From the NCBI RefSeq assembly GCF_002243045.1, contig NZ_MBKP01000007.1, forward strand, positions 1-64,000: a stretch of 64,000 bases of DNA, written 5' to 3'. Source of the stretch: Methanolobus psychrotolerans (GTDB lineage: Archaea; Halobacteriota; Methanosarcinia; Methanosarcinales; Methanosarcinaceae). Both the position numbers and the translations under genes were made by a program. Positions 7,569-15,209 of this stretch are shown piece after piece (position 1 is the stretch's first letter; the number at the start of each line of letters is the position of its first letter). Below the pieces are notes generated by a model. The model saw nothing but the letters and a program-made list of their open reading frames with translations. It did not search any database and was not told the DNA's origin.

Positions 7569-8393
7569 ATGGCAAAGATTGGATTCATTAAGCTAGGTAA
7601 CTTAGGTATGAGCCAGGTTATAGACCTCGTTCAGGATGAGATTGCAGCAAGAGAAGGGATTAGCATCCGTGTTTTCGGTACTGGTCCTAAAATGGGCAAA
7701 GACGAAGCAGCGTCAACTGCAGAACTCAAAAACTGGGGTGCTGACTTCTACGTTATGATCAGTCCTAACGCAAGTGCACCAGGTCCAACTGCAGCACGTG
7801 AGATATACAAGGACGTTCCATGTATCGTAATCTCAGACGGTCCATCCAAGAAGGAAGACCGTGAGGCTCTCCAGGCAGCAGGCTTTGGTTATATCATCAT
7901 GACCGTTGACCCGCTCATCGGCGCAAAGACCGAGTTCCTCGATCCTGTCGAGATGGCTTCCTTTAACTCAGATGCAATGAAGGTCCTTTCAACATGTGGT
8001 GTTGTAAGACTTATTCAGGAAGAGCTTGACAAGGTTGCCGCACAGGTTGACGAAGGCAAGGAACTTGAACTTCCACATATCATTGCAAAGCCAGAAAAAT
8101 GCATTGAAAGAGCAGGATTTAATAATCCATACGCAAAGGCAAAGGGTCTTGCAGCTCTTCACATGGCTGACATGGTTGCAAAGATCAATTTCCCCGCATG
8201 CTTCATGATGAAGGAGATCGAACAGGTCACACTCACAGCAGCAGCAGGTCATGAGATGATGCGCGCAGCAGCACAGCTGGCAATCGAGGCAAGAGAGATC
8301 GAGAAGGCAAATGACAGTGTTTTCAGGCAGCCACACGCAAAGAAAGGTTACCTGATGACCAAGACTTCCCTCTACGAGAAACCACAGCAGTAA
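7569..8393 (+). CDS. mtd: F420-dependent methylene-H4MPT dehydrogenase Mtd
   Basis: Cytoplasmic enzyme that moves a hydride between coenzyme F420 and methylene/methenyl-tetrahydromethanopterin, a central C1 step of methanogenesis and of methyl-group oxidation. The N-terminus KIGFIKLGNLGMSQVIDL and the segments MISPNASAPGPTAARE and VISDGPSKKEDRE are the well-conserved Mtd signatures. The length of 274 residues matches the family. Codon use is more biased than in the neighbours, as expected for a highly expressed gene. It has its own promoter region (7445-7568), is divergent from serB, and ends in a strong hairpin. Confidence 0.97.
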   Translation: MAKIGFIKLGNLGMSQVIDLVQDEIAAREGISIRVFGTGPKMGKDEAASTAELKNWGADFYVMISPNASAPGPTAAREIYKDVPCIVISDGPSKKEDREALQAAGFGYIIMTVDPLIGAKTEFLDPVEMASFNSDAMKVLSTCGVVRLIQEELDKVAAQVDEGKELELPHIIAKPEKCIERAGFNNPYAKAKGLAALHMADMVAKINFPACFMMKEIEQVTLTAAAGHEMMRAAAQLAIEAREIEKANDSVFRQPHAKKGYLMTKTSLYEKPQQ

Positions 8394-8425
8394 AGTACCT
8401 CTTAAGGTACTTACTTTTTCTTTTT
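8393..8425 (+). terminator. mtd terminator
   Basis: AAGTACCT-CTTA-AGGTACTT forms a perfect 8-bp stem beginning at the last base of the mtd stop codon. ACTTTTTCTTTTT follows, a clear archaeal U-rich end. Confidence 0.8.
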
Positions 8426-8593
8426 ATGGATGCAGCACATGTGATACTGATCGCTTTTGTTCTCTTTGTACTATTTGTCCTGTTCACTGCTTATTTTCTT
8501 AAAAGTTCCATTGTCATAAATTCCAATGGTGATGAAAGCAAAAAGCGTGAAGTACTGAGTGATGGGATAATGGAAGATCCTGATGCAGAATAG
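8426..8593 (+). CDS. small single-span membrane protein, unknown
   Basis: A 55-residue frame opens at the ATG directly after the T-run of the mtd terminator. Residues 6-25 (VILIAFVLFVLFVLFTAYFL) form one strong hydrophobic helix; residues 26-55 are polar and acidic, ending in DPDAE. No Shine-Dalgarno sequence precedes it, so translation would depend on read-through or a leaderless start. The clear split into membrane helix and charged tail makes it a plausible gene. I do not recognise a family. Confidence 0.45.
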   Translation: MDAAHVILIAFVLFVLFVLFTAYFLKSSIVINSNGDESKKREVLSDGIMEDPDAE

Positions 8594-8663
8594 CACAGGT
8601 AAAATAAGAAAGAGCCGGATATACCGGCATTATTACTTGTTTTGTGTAAGATCTCTTGTGAGA

Positions 8664-9251
8664 TCAGTCTTCTTTAGCTCTTGGCATTGCTATCACTTCC
8701 CTTACCTGCAGACTGAAGAACTCATGTGAGTGTGCAGGCCTGACAACAAGTGCGACATCAGCACCCTGCCTTGTCCCTCCGATCGCTATTATCTCCGTAT
8801 CCGGGGAAACCGGGATATATCCCGAGTCTGCTGCCATCATTGCACATTCTATTGCTACCTTGAAACCTTTCCCGAAAACAGCACGCAAGGTATCCGATAT
8901 AACATCTGCACGGCTGGCACCACTAATGCGCTTCTGGATGGCACGTTCGACACCTGAGAACATGTGTGACTGGGTTGTCATTATAACTCCTAGCTCGTTC
9001 AGTTTCTCCAGCTTGCCTTCATCGACCTCCCACTTTCCAGGTTCCTTAAGTCCGTACTGGTGGGTTATAGCTACGATCTTTACATCCAGGTCCTTGAATG
9101 CATCTGCTGCTACAAGTGCGGTCTCTCCGCTTGTACTTGCAACGACAACGTATTTTATGCCTAGTTCTGCAGCTCTTTTTGCAGATAATTTCATGACTTC
9201 TTCTGTGTTTGCTTTTCCTACATTGTCAAAGTATGTTATTGTCTTATCCAT
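8664..9251 (-). CDS. pyruvate kinase alpha/beta-domain-like protein
   Basis: A 195-residue soluble protein that resembles the isolated C-terminal alpha/beta domain of pyruvate kinase without the catalytic barrel. The strand-loop-helix segments YVVVASTSGETA, VKIVAITHQYGL and EIIAIGGTRQGADVALVV fit that Rossmann-like fold. I chose ATG 9251 because GGTGAT lies just before it; the longer frame to 9296 has no ribosome site. Stand-alone proteins of this type are common in archaea and lack a defined function; a ligand-binding or sensor role is possible but untested. It is divergent from the PAC2 gene, with the shared promoter region at 9252-9397. Confidence 0.75.
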   Translation of the reverse strand: MDKTITYFDNVGKANTEEVMKLSAKRAAELGIKYVVVASTSGETALVAADAFKDLDVKIVAITHQYGLKEPGKWEVDEGKLEKLNELGVIMTTQSHMFSGVERAIQKRISGASRADVISDTLRAVFGKGFKVAIECAMMAADSGYIPVSPDTEIIAIGGTRQGADVALVVRPAHSHEFFSLQVREVIAMPRAKED

Positions 9252-9397
9252 GTTATCACCATTATTTGCGGATAAACAAATGCTCTGCTTATTCATATAT
9301 GTTTAATTTATGGCTGCAAACGATGCTCTTATCTATAAGACGGCTGTTATATTAATATAAGGGAGTTTATTAAGTCGTATTTTTAAAAGGTGATCGT

Positions 9398-10144
9398 TTG
9401 TCAGTAACAGATTATGATGATAGGAATGTAAAGATCATAACCACAGAGATACAGTCTGAGAATCCGGTATTGATAGAGGGTTTTCCTGGGATAGGTCTAG
9501 TAGGTAACATTGCCAGCCAGCAAATTATCGATGAATTGAAGATGAAATACGTGGGCTCCATTGATTCAAGGCATTTCCCGCCAATTGCAGTTCTATACGA
9601 GGGCCTTATAAACATGCCTGTGCGGATATACGAAAGTATTGAGCATAACATGGTGATGATCGTTTCAGATATACCCATCAACCCTGTTGTTGCTTACGAT
9701 ATCAGTAAGGCTCTTCTGGAATGGGCGAAGTCCATAAATGTAAAAGAAATAATTTCCCTTGCAGGTATTGCTACAATGAGCGAGGATCACAAGGTCTTTG
9801 GTGCTGCAACCACTCCTGAAATGCTCGAAAGGATAAAAGACAAGGTGGAGCTTTTCCAGATGGGTACGATTTCCGGAATCTCCGGCAGCATCATGGGGGA
9901 ATGCCTTGTGCGTAATATGCCTGCAATAAGTCTGCTGGGTTCTACGATGAGTCAGAATCCGGATCCACGGGCAGCAGCAGTTGTAATTGATGTCCTGAAC
10001 CTTCTTTATGACTTTAATATCAATACTGTAAATCTGATCGAGCAGGCCGAGAAGATAGAAATTGAAATGCAGCGGCTCGCTGAAGATGTAAGGACAACTG
10101 AGCAGCCCACCGGGCCTAGAAAAGAGTTCCCTATGTATGGGTGA
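9398..10144 (+). CDS. PAC2-family protein (proteasome assembly chaperone-like)
   Basis: Belongs to the archaeal PAC2 family (COG2047), whose best-known members are chaperone-like proteins that bind 20S proteasome parts. The signature is ENPVLIEGFPGIGLVGNIAS near 22-41, followed by the SIDSRHFPPIAV segment and a SGISGSIMGECLVR loop. The protein is 248 residues long and ends in a charged tail. It starts at TTG 9398 with AAAGGTGAT upstream. A DUF473-type gene follows four bases after the stop, so the two are probably one operon. Its exact client in this organism is unknown. Confidence 0.85.
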   Translation: MSVTDYDDRNVKIITTEIQSENPVLIEGFPGIGLVGNIASQQIIDELKMKYVGSIDSRHFPPIAVLYEGLINMPVRIYESIEHNMVMIVSDIPINPVVAYDISKALLEWAKSINVKEIISLAGIATMSEDHKVFGAATTPEMLERIKDKVELFQMGTISGISGSIMGECLVRNMPAISLLGSTMSQNPDPRAAAVVIDVLNLLYDFNINTVNLIEQAEKIEIEMQRLAEDVRTTEQPTGPRKEFPMYG

Positions 10145-10148
10145 TAGT

Positions 10149-10538
10149 ATGGAATATGTTGCTTTGACAGGAATGTCCGAACGAGTTATATCAGAACTAA
10201 AACAGAACAGGCTTCTTACGATTGAAATAAGAAGTCCTCATAATTTTATGGCTGTTCTGCACCTAAATATAGGTGATATGTTACTCCTTACGCATACAAG
10301 TCATGAGGATCTCACAGGTGGCAGTATGGGGATAATTGCAAAATTGCTCAGGCATCAGGTATCAACCCACCGCATAATGCAGAGCAATGAGCTTTACTAT
10401 GAAGAGCGGGAAACTACAAGCCTCAGATTACAGCTTGATCCCAAGTGCATCGCACGTGTGCGTAAAGTAGTGAACAATACCATGGGGGAAACTACAAAGG
10501 TCGAGGCGGAAGAGATTCCACTCTACAATGCCAGATGA
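10149..10538 (+). CDS. DUF473-like conserved protein
   Basis: A 129-residue soluble protein of mixed alpha/beta type that resembles the archaeal DUF473 family: EYVALTGMSERVISEL at the start, a LRHQVSTHRIMQ segment in the middle and a basic ARVRKVVNNTMGE stretch near the end. Family assignment is from memory of the pattern. ATG 10149 is preceded by GGGTGAT, which overlaps the stop of the PAC2 gene, so translation is likely coupled. No catalytic motif is visible. Confidence 0.6.
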   Translation: MEYVALTGMSERVISELKQNRLLTIEIRSPHNFMAVLHLNIGDMLLLTHTSHEDLTGGSMGIIAKLLRHQVSTHRIMQSNELYYEERETTSLRLQLDPKCIARVRKVVNNTMGETTKVEAEEIPLYNAR

Positions 10539-10548
10539 GTGATAAATT

Positions 10549-11175
10549 TCAGTCGAATGTTTTGGGGATATATTTCAATCCCTCTTCTATTGTTTCTGCA
10601 AGTTCATAGCTGATCCCTAAAGGTACTTCTTCATTAGAGTATCCGCTGTGTTTCCTTGAACCTTTACAGCCGTAAGAAATGCCTATTCCTTCATGGATCG
10701 GTCTTGCAGTACAATCGCCGCATATGGATGCAGCGCCAATAGATGTAGATGTTATTCCCTTGCCAAAATGATATGCATATGCCTGTATTATCCTCATGGC
10801 ACTTTCCGGTTTGAGGTAAAGCAGCAGTACATCGAACTGACCTCTGCTTTTTCTCAAAGGCTCAATTCTCAATGACCTGAAATCTTTTTCTATCCTTGGA
10901 AGGGAAATTACTGCGTTTTGCGCAGTCTCTTGATCTTTGTATCTTCCTGACTTAAGGTAATATTCTGCAGGGTTCATGTCGCTTATTCCAAGGATATAAT
11001 TTCCAGGTCTGCATCGCTGATGTTCTATCAGGAATGACTCGCCAAATCTTGCCTTGTGTACGAGTTCACAGTACAGAAGGTCCGAAGTTTCGCCGTCCTC
11101 CTCTGAAAGTGTAATGCATACTGGTTCTCCATTGTCCATAAGTGATTCGATATTAGTGAATTTGCATGAATTCAT
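10549..11175 (-). CDS. DUF169-family protein
   Basis: 208 residues matching the DUF169 (COG2043) pattern: an N-terminal PVCITLSEEDG strand, CELVHKARFGESFLIEHQRCRPGNYILG with two cysteines, and the C-terminal ASICGDCTARPIHEGIGISYGCKGSRKHSG segment with three cysteines. The cysteine spacing suggests metal or cluster binding, but none has been shown that I know of. Its start overlaps the end of endonuclease V by four bases, and it is the last gene of the translin-sepS-nfi operon. The function is unknown. Confidence 0.78.
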   Translation of the reverse strand: MNSCKFTNIESLMDNGEPVCITLSEEDGETSDLLYCELVHKARFGESFLIEHQRCRPGNYILGISDMNPAEYYLKSGRYKDQETAQNAVISLPRIEKDFRSLRIEPLRKSRGQFDVLLLYLKPESAMRIIQAYAYHFGKGITSTSIGAASICGDCTARPIHEGIGISYGCKGSRKHSGYSNEEVPLGISYELAETIEEGLKYIPKTFD

Positions 11176-11870
11176 TCTTTTACCTCGAGGTTAAAAAGGC
11201 AGTTTTTTACCTCTGCTGCATACATGTGCGCAAGCCTCGTGGGTTCAGGAAGCTTGTATCCTTTCATGCAATGCCTTACAATTTCCAGGCAACTCTGAAG
11301 AGATACCATGTGACCGGGCGCCACTATTATCGGATTGCTTTTTTTGTTGCTTTTCAGTAACCAGCCTACATGTTCGCCTACATGGATAAGTTTGTGGTAC
11401 TCTCCCACTTCACACGGCACTTCTGAGCTGCCACAAAGGATCTTTTTAGAACCTCCTATTGTGGGTACCTCCATAACCGCTCCGAAATAGCTTGCCATTC
11501 CAGCTCTTGCCGGATGATTGATGCCACATGAGTCGAACATCAGGATGTCAGGTTTTTGCACAAGTTTGAAAAAAGTAGTTGCAATGGCTTTTCCTTCCCT
11601 GAAATTAAGATATGTGGGGATGTATGGAAAAACCACTTCCTGTACCGTATATTTCTTTTCCGTTACTTCTAGGGTATTATAGTCCAGGACAACCATTGCA
11701 CAGATGATCTGCCCATTATGATATGCGCAGTCTGTGCCAGCTATCCTGTCTATCTGTTTAAAGCCATCCTCAAGACTCAGGTTTTTTATAGCTTTGTCCT
11801 GAAGGCTTCTGAGTTCTTCCAGTGTACGGGAACCGGGGTCAAACCATAGTTCCAGTTCACTCTTATTCAA
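11172..11870 (-). CDS. nfi: endonuclease V
   Basis: Cuts DNA, and in some species RNA, near deaminated adenine (inosine). The three metal-binding acids are in place: D47 in IAGTDCAY, E92 in TYLNFRE and D113 in LMFDSCGINHPARAG. That last motif is the family hallmark; here SC replaces the more usual GQ or GN after the Asp. The length of 232 is normal. The gene overlaps sepS by eight bases upstream and the DUF169 gene by four bases downstream, so it is translationally coupled on both sides. A repair role is known for the family; its link to tRNA-Cys charging genes is only positional. Confidence 0.9.
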   Translation of the reverse strand: MNKSELELWFDPGSRTLEELRSLQDKAIKNLSLEDGFKQIDRIAGTDCAYHNGQIICAMVVLDYNTLEVTEKKYTVQEVVFPYIPTYLNFREGKAIATTFFKLVQKPDILMFDSCGINHPARAGMASYFGAVMEVPTIGGSKKILCGSSEVPCEVGEYHKLIHVGEHVGWLLKSNKKSNPIIVAPGHMVSLQSCLEIVRHCMKGYKLPEPTRLAHMYAAEVKNCLFNLEVKE

Positions 11871-13482
11871 TAGTTGCCCTCACAGTCGTGAACACAGGTC
11901 CACGGATGTCTATCTTTTTCTTGTTGCTTGTGATGTAACGCTGGGCAATAGGTTCAAGGCGGATATTTATCTCGGACGGGACCTTCACTATTCGTACTCT
12001 GGTCTCAACTTCCTTCTCTCCTTTTGCAACTGCATCTTCTATGTCCTTTGCCGTCTGGGCTGCAAAAGCATCAAGGAACCTGACACCGGTTCTTGCGGAA
12101 TGGTTCTCAAGTACCTCTTTCCATTTCTTGTTGTCAGGAACTCCCAGAATATCACTGTTATATGCTACCACTTCATTAAAAACAGCAGGTCCGCAGAGCT
12201 TTGTCTCTTCCTCTGGCTCAATGACTGCTACTTTTACTGTCTTTCCATTGATGATTCCTTCCCATGCAGGGAATTCACATGGGCTTGGGGTTGAGCCATG
12301 TTCTTCACAAATAGCTGCAATTGCTTTTGCGATCTCCTTACCTTCTGCGGTCTCGGGTACATTCTCCACATAGGTCATCCTTGCAAGCTCATTATCGGTC
12401 ATCTTCCACTCAGAGTACTGTGTTATCTGCGGGTATGTGAGTGAACGGATGTCAGTTGCATCATGGAGTATCATTGCCAGCCTTTCAACGCCAAGTCCGA
12501 GGTTCATAACAGGGTATGGTATATTGTACTGTGAAAGGGCTGTAGGTGAGTAAATACCGAAGGTTGCTATCTCTATCCAGCCGTCAGAATATTTGGTCTT
12601 GGAGCCCACCAGCTTGGGATGGTAGGCAAAGACCTCTATCTGGGTGTCAGGCACATAGTATTTGCTGCGTTTATCATCGGGTCTGAACATGAACTTCTCA
12701 AAACCGAACTGTGAAAGCAAGCCCTGAGCAACTGCTTTTCCATGGTCAATGGTTACGTTCTCATCCATAATTACACAGGATGCGGAGTAGTATGTCATAA
12801 GGCGTGCAGCATCTTCATCCTGTTCTCTCCTGAAACAGCGGTCAATGGAGAAGAAGTTAAAAGGTGGATTTGAACGTTCTATGATGGATGAAAGACTGAT
12901 GAACCAGCCTGATGTCATATGGCTTCTGAGTGTCTTTTTTGTAGCCTGGGGTATAAGTTCCTTGAATTCCGGGAATACCTGGTCTATCATTTCCACAACA
13001 AGGGAATCAGATACATTTATGCCGGCAGCTATCTCGGGTACGAGGTCGTCTCCCTCTACCTCTCCTTTTTTGTATGCATGGAGTATCTTCCTGATAGTTT
13101 CAATGGCTTCATCATCAATGTCTCCCAGGATCATCCTGATACTGCCGATGCGTTCATCGGATATGCCTACATTTGGACGTGGAAGTCCGGATAGGTAAAA
13201 ACACCTGTCAAGGACTGCAAGTGCCTCGTGGCCGAATTGCTTATGGACTTCTTTCTCATCCACTATGAGTGGGTTCATCATTTCTTCGAATCCCATTCTC
13301 AGGTACGCATCACGAAGTTTTGAGATGGTATCATACACTGGATGTGGTTTCCCGTATCTGAGGGTCATGTGCGGGTACTGCTCATTCAGTTTTGTTTCAC
13401 TTATGTAGTTCTTCCCATGGTTCCATGCAGCATCAAAGTCCTCGTTTGCTGCTTTTTTGATATCATCAGGATTGAATTTCAT
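11863..13482 (-). CDS. sepS: O-phosphoseryl-tRNA(Cys) synthetase SepRS
   Basis: Class II synthetase that attaches O-phosphoserine to tRNA-Cys; SepCysS then converts it to Cys-tRNA. The N-terminus FNPDDIKKAANEDFDAAW and the motif 2 region FFSIDRCFRREQDEDAARLM are characteristic. The motif 3 segment MNLGLGVERLAMILHD is also clear. The length of 539 is typical. ATG 13482 follows CGAGG by seven bases. It is in an operon after a translin gene and before nfi. SepRS is restricted mainly to methanogens and relatives, which is good evidence for the organism type. tRNA-Cys itself is at the start of the window. Confidence 0.96.
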   Translation of the reverse strand: MKFNPDDIKKAANEDFDAAWNHGKNYISETKLNEQYPHMTLRYGKPHPVYDTISKLRDAYLRMGFEEMMNPLIVDEKEVHKQFGHEALAVLDRCFYLSGLPRPNVGISDERIGSIRMILGDIDDEAIETIRKILHAYKKGEVEGDDLVPEIAAGINVSDSLVVEMIDQVFPEFKELIPQATKKTLRSHMTSGWFISLSSIIERSNPPFNFFSIDRCFRREQDEDAARLMTYYSASCVIMDENVTIDHGKAVAQGLLSQFGFEKFMFRPDDKRSKYYVPDTQIEVFAYHPKLVGSKTKYSDGWIEIATFGIYSPTALSQYNIPYPVMNLGLGVERLAMILHDATDIRSLTYPQITQYSEWKMTDNELARMTYVENVPETAEGKEIAKAIAAICEEHGSTPSPCEFPAWEGIINGKTVKVAVIEPEEETKLCGPAVFNEVVAYNSDILGVPDNKKWKEVLENHSARTGVRFLDAFAAQTAKDIEDAVAKGEKEVETRVRIVKVPSEINIRLEPIAQRYITSNKKKIDIRGPVFTTVRATIE

Positions 13483-13524
13483 GTATTTTCCTCGTAATAA
13501 TGATACAATTAATAATAAAATAAA

Positions 13525-14154
13525 CTAGTTGATTCTGTTTTCAAATTCCTTCATGGCCTTTTCCAGCTTTTGCTGGCGCATCGCATTTGTAAGGTCTCCA
13601 CGGGTTTTTTCTATGATGGATCTTGTGGTATCTGTTTTGTGGCGAAGTCCATGGGTCATAGCATCCGGGTAGTCAAACATCATGAGGCAATTATATATGT
13701 TTTCCATCAGCTGAAGGTAGTCTTCTGCGTCTTCTGGCGTGTCTTTTCTTATGAGGTCAAGTATGTGTCTTCTAAGCTCTCCGCTCACGTCTCCCAGTCC
13801 GTTCAGGTATGCCACATCACTCACTTTGAGTTCTTCCGGGCCTGGTATTGCCCTGTCGTCTTTGCTGAGAATTCTGTAAACGACTGTACATTCTACATAT
13901 TCCTGCTGTGCATGTTCCAGAAATCCTGAATAGTATATGTCCGGATGGTTTTGGAGCAACATGTCCATGTTTTCAAGCATCTCTCTGGCATTTTCAATCA
14001 GTGATAGTGCTTTTTTAAAATCCTTGTTGTGTATGCTGTACATTGCTGTCCTGCAATTGCGTACAACATCCCGTGAGATTGCCAGAGTACTCTCTCTTGC
14101 TTTATCTTTCTCTTCGAAGTTGTCCTTGATCCTGCCGGAAATGTTGTTGATCAT
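13525..14154 (-). CDS. translin-family protein
   Basis: An almost all-helical 209-residue protein of the translin superfamily (COG2178), which binds single-stranded RNA or DNA and in archaea can form an RNA-cleaving octamer. The ARESTLAISRDVVRNCRTAMYSIHNKDFKKA segment at about 18-48 and the YLNGLGDVSGELRRHILDLIRK segment around 115-136 are the most recognisable. Acidic residues that act in the nuclease partner TRAX lie in the latter helix region, but I cannot confirm a full site. It lies 42 bases before sepS on the same strand and probably leads that operon. Confidence 0.82.
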   Translation of the reverse strand: MINNISGRIKDNFEEKDKARESTLAISRDVVRNCRTAMYSIHNKDFKKALSLIENAREMLENMDMLLQNHPDIYYSGFLEHAQQEYVECTVVYRILSKDDRAIPGPEELKVSDVAYLNGLGDVSGELRRHILDLIRKDTPEDAEDYLQLMENIYNCLMMFDYPDAMTHGLRHKTDTTRSIIEKTRGDLTNAMRQQKLEKAMKEFENRIN

Positions 14155-14231
14155 TCCAATCCTTTAGTTCATTCGCAGCCTTGTATAAACACTTTTTCGA
14201 AAGCATGTAAAAAAGAGCAAAAAATGCCTGT

Positions 14232-14258
14232 AAAAAATATTATTGGAAAAGTTCCAAT
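14232..14258 (-). terminator. terminator after the UPF0147 gene
   Basis: On the minus strand ATTGGAA-CTT-TTCCAAT forms a 7-bp stem followed by AATATTTTTTAC. It is 57 bases past the UPF0147 stop and upstream of the translin gene, so it separates the two transcription units. Confidence 0.55.
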
Positions 14259-14314
14259 TAATCTCAAAGTTAAGGAAGGTTAAAAGACAGTAAAAAATTA
14301 AGAGGGGTATTCGT

Positions 14315-14581
14315 CTATTCGTCAACCGGGATGGTTTCGAGCTGGCTTGCAACGTCCCATATGAGTGTCCTTGTGTGGACCGGGATGTTAGGATCATTGC
14401 TTATATCTTCAAGAATGGATATGCTGGATGATGTTCTCAAAAAGAGTGGTTCATCATTTTTGCTTAATGTTTCCAGAATTTCGTTTGCAGAACGCCTTAT
14501 ATTCCTTGGTACAGAATTATCGTTTGCGATATATTCCAATTTTTGTCTGCATTCATCAATGACTTGTTCAAAACTTGACAT
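14315..14581 (-). CDS. UPF0147 family protein
   Basis: An 88-residue helical archaeal protein of the UPF0147 family, recognised from the run [17 protein letters not shown] and the later [19 protein letters not shown]. Two similar helical halves with an N-x-P-x-x-x-R pattern suggest an internal repeat. It is small, soluble and acidic. No function is known for the family. It is divergent from the zinc-ribbon gene at 14.7 kb with about 120 bases between the starts. Confidence 0.85.
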   Translation of the reverse strand: MSSFEQVIDECRQKLEYIANDNSVPRNIRRSANEILETLSKNDEPLFLRTSSSISILEDISNDPNIPVHTRTLIWDVASQLETIPVDE

Positions 14582-14700
14582 GTAGGATCACCTTGATAAC
14601 CTTGAAATCAAAATAGGGTTGCTTAATTAACTCCTAACTAATTATATTCTATAAAAAGACTTTCATTGGTATATATATTTTGAGAACCAAAGGAGATAAT

Positions 14701-15177
14701 ATGTCAAATACTGACGATGAGAATATACAGAAAATATCCCGAATGCTTGAGATTGGAGGCACTATGCTGGCACAGCATTGTGATAATTGTGGTGCGCCTC
14801 TCTTCCGTTACCAGGGGCGTGTCTTATGCCCGGTTTGCGAGGGCGTCCGTGATCCCCGTGGTGCTGGCAGGTCAACCCCTGTCCCGACTCCTGTGACTTC
14901 TTCAAAACCTGAGATTTCTCCTGTTAAAGAAAAGGAACAGCCGGTTGCGGCAACATCTGAAAAACCTTCACTTTCTGCTAACTCAAAGGCCGGGAATGTG
15001 GTGAATACTGCTCAGGCACAGGATTCAGTTTCAGAACTGGAGTCTTTGATGCTCAGCAAGATGCTTGCCATGGCACGTGATATGCAGGATGAGACTGACG
15101 CCAGAAGGATAACTGACTATCTTAACCTGATCGATCATTGTATGGATATAATGGCCAAAATGCATGAATCTCTCTAG
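14701..15177 (+). CDS. zinc-ribbon protein, autoantigen p27-like
   Basis: A 158-residue protein with an N-terminal helix and a treble-clef style ribbon, CDNCGAPLFRYQGRVLCPVCEG (two CxxC pairs), at about 24-45. This is the pattern of the Sjogren's syndrome/scleroderma autoantigen 1 family (COG1645). A Pro/Ser/Thr/Lys-rich linker follows, then a C-terminal helical segment from about 110. The ATG at 14701 is preceded by GGAGATAAT. The role is unknown in archaea; RNA or protein binding is a guess. A GAAA-loop hairpin terminator directly follows. Confidence 0.8.
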   Translation: MSNTDDENIQKISRMLEIGGTMLAQHCDNCGAPLFRYQGRVLCPVCEGVRDPRGAGRSTPVPTPVTSSKPEISPVKEKEQPVAATSEKPSLSANSKAGNVVNTAQAQDSVSELESLMLSKMLAMARDMQDETDARRITDYLNLIDHCMDIMAKMHESL

Positions 15178-15180
15178 TCC

Positions 15181-15207
15181 CGGGTGGAAACACCCGCTCT
15201 GTTTTTT
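15181..15207 (+). terminator. terminator after the zinc-ribbon gene
   Basis: CGGGTG-GAAA-CACCCG is a 6-bp stem with a GNRA loop, followed by CTCTG and six T. It ends just before the converging hef stop codon. Confidence 0.75.
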
Positions 15208-15209
15208 AA

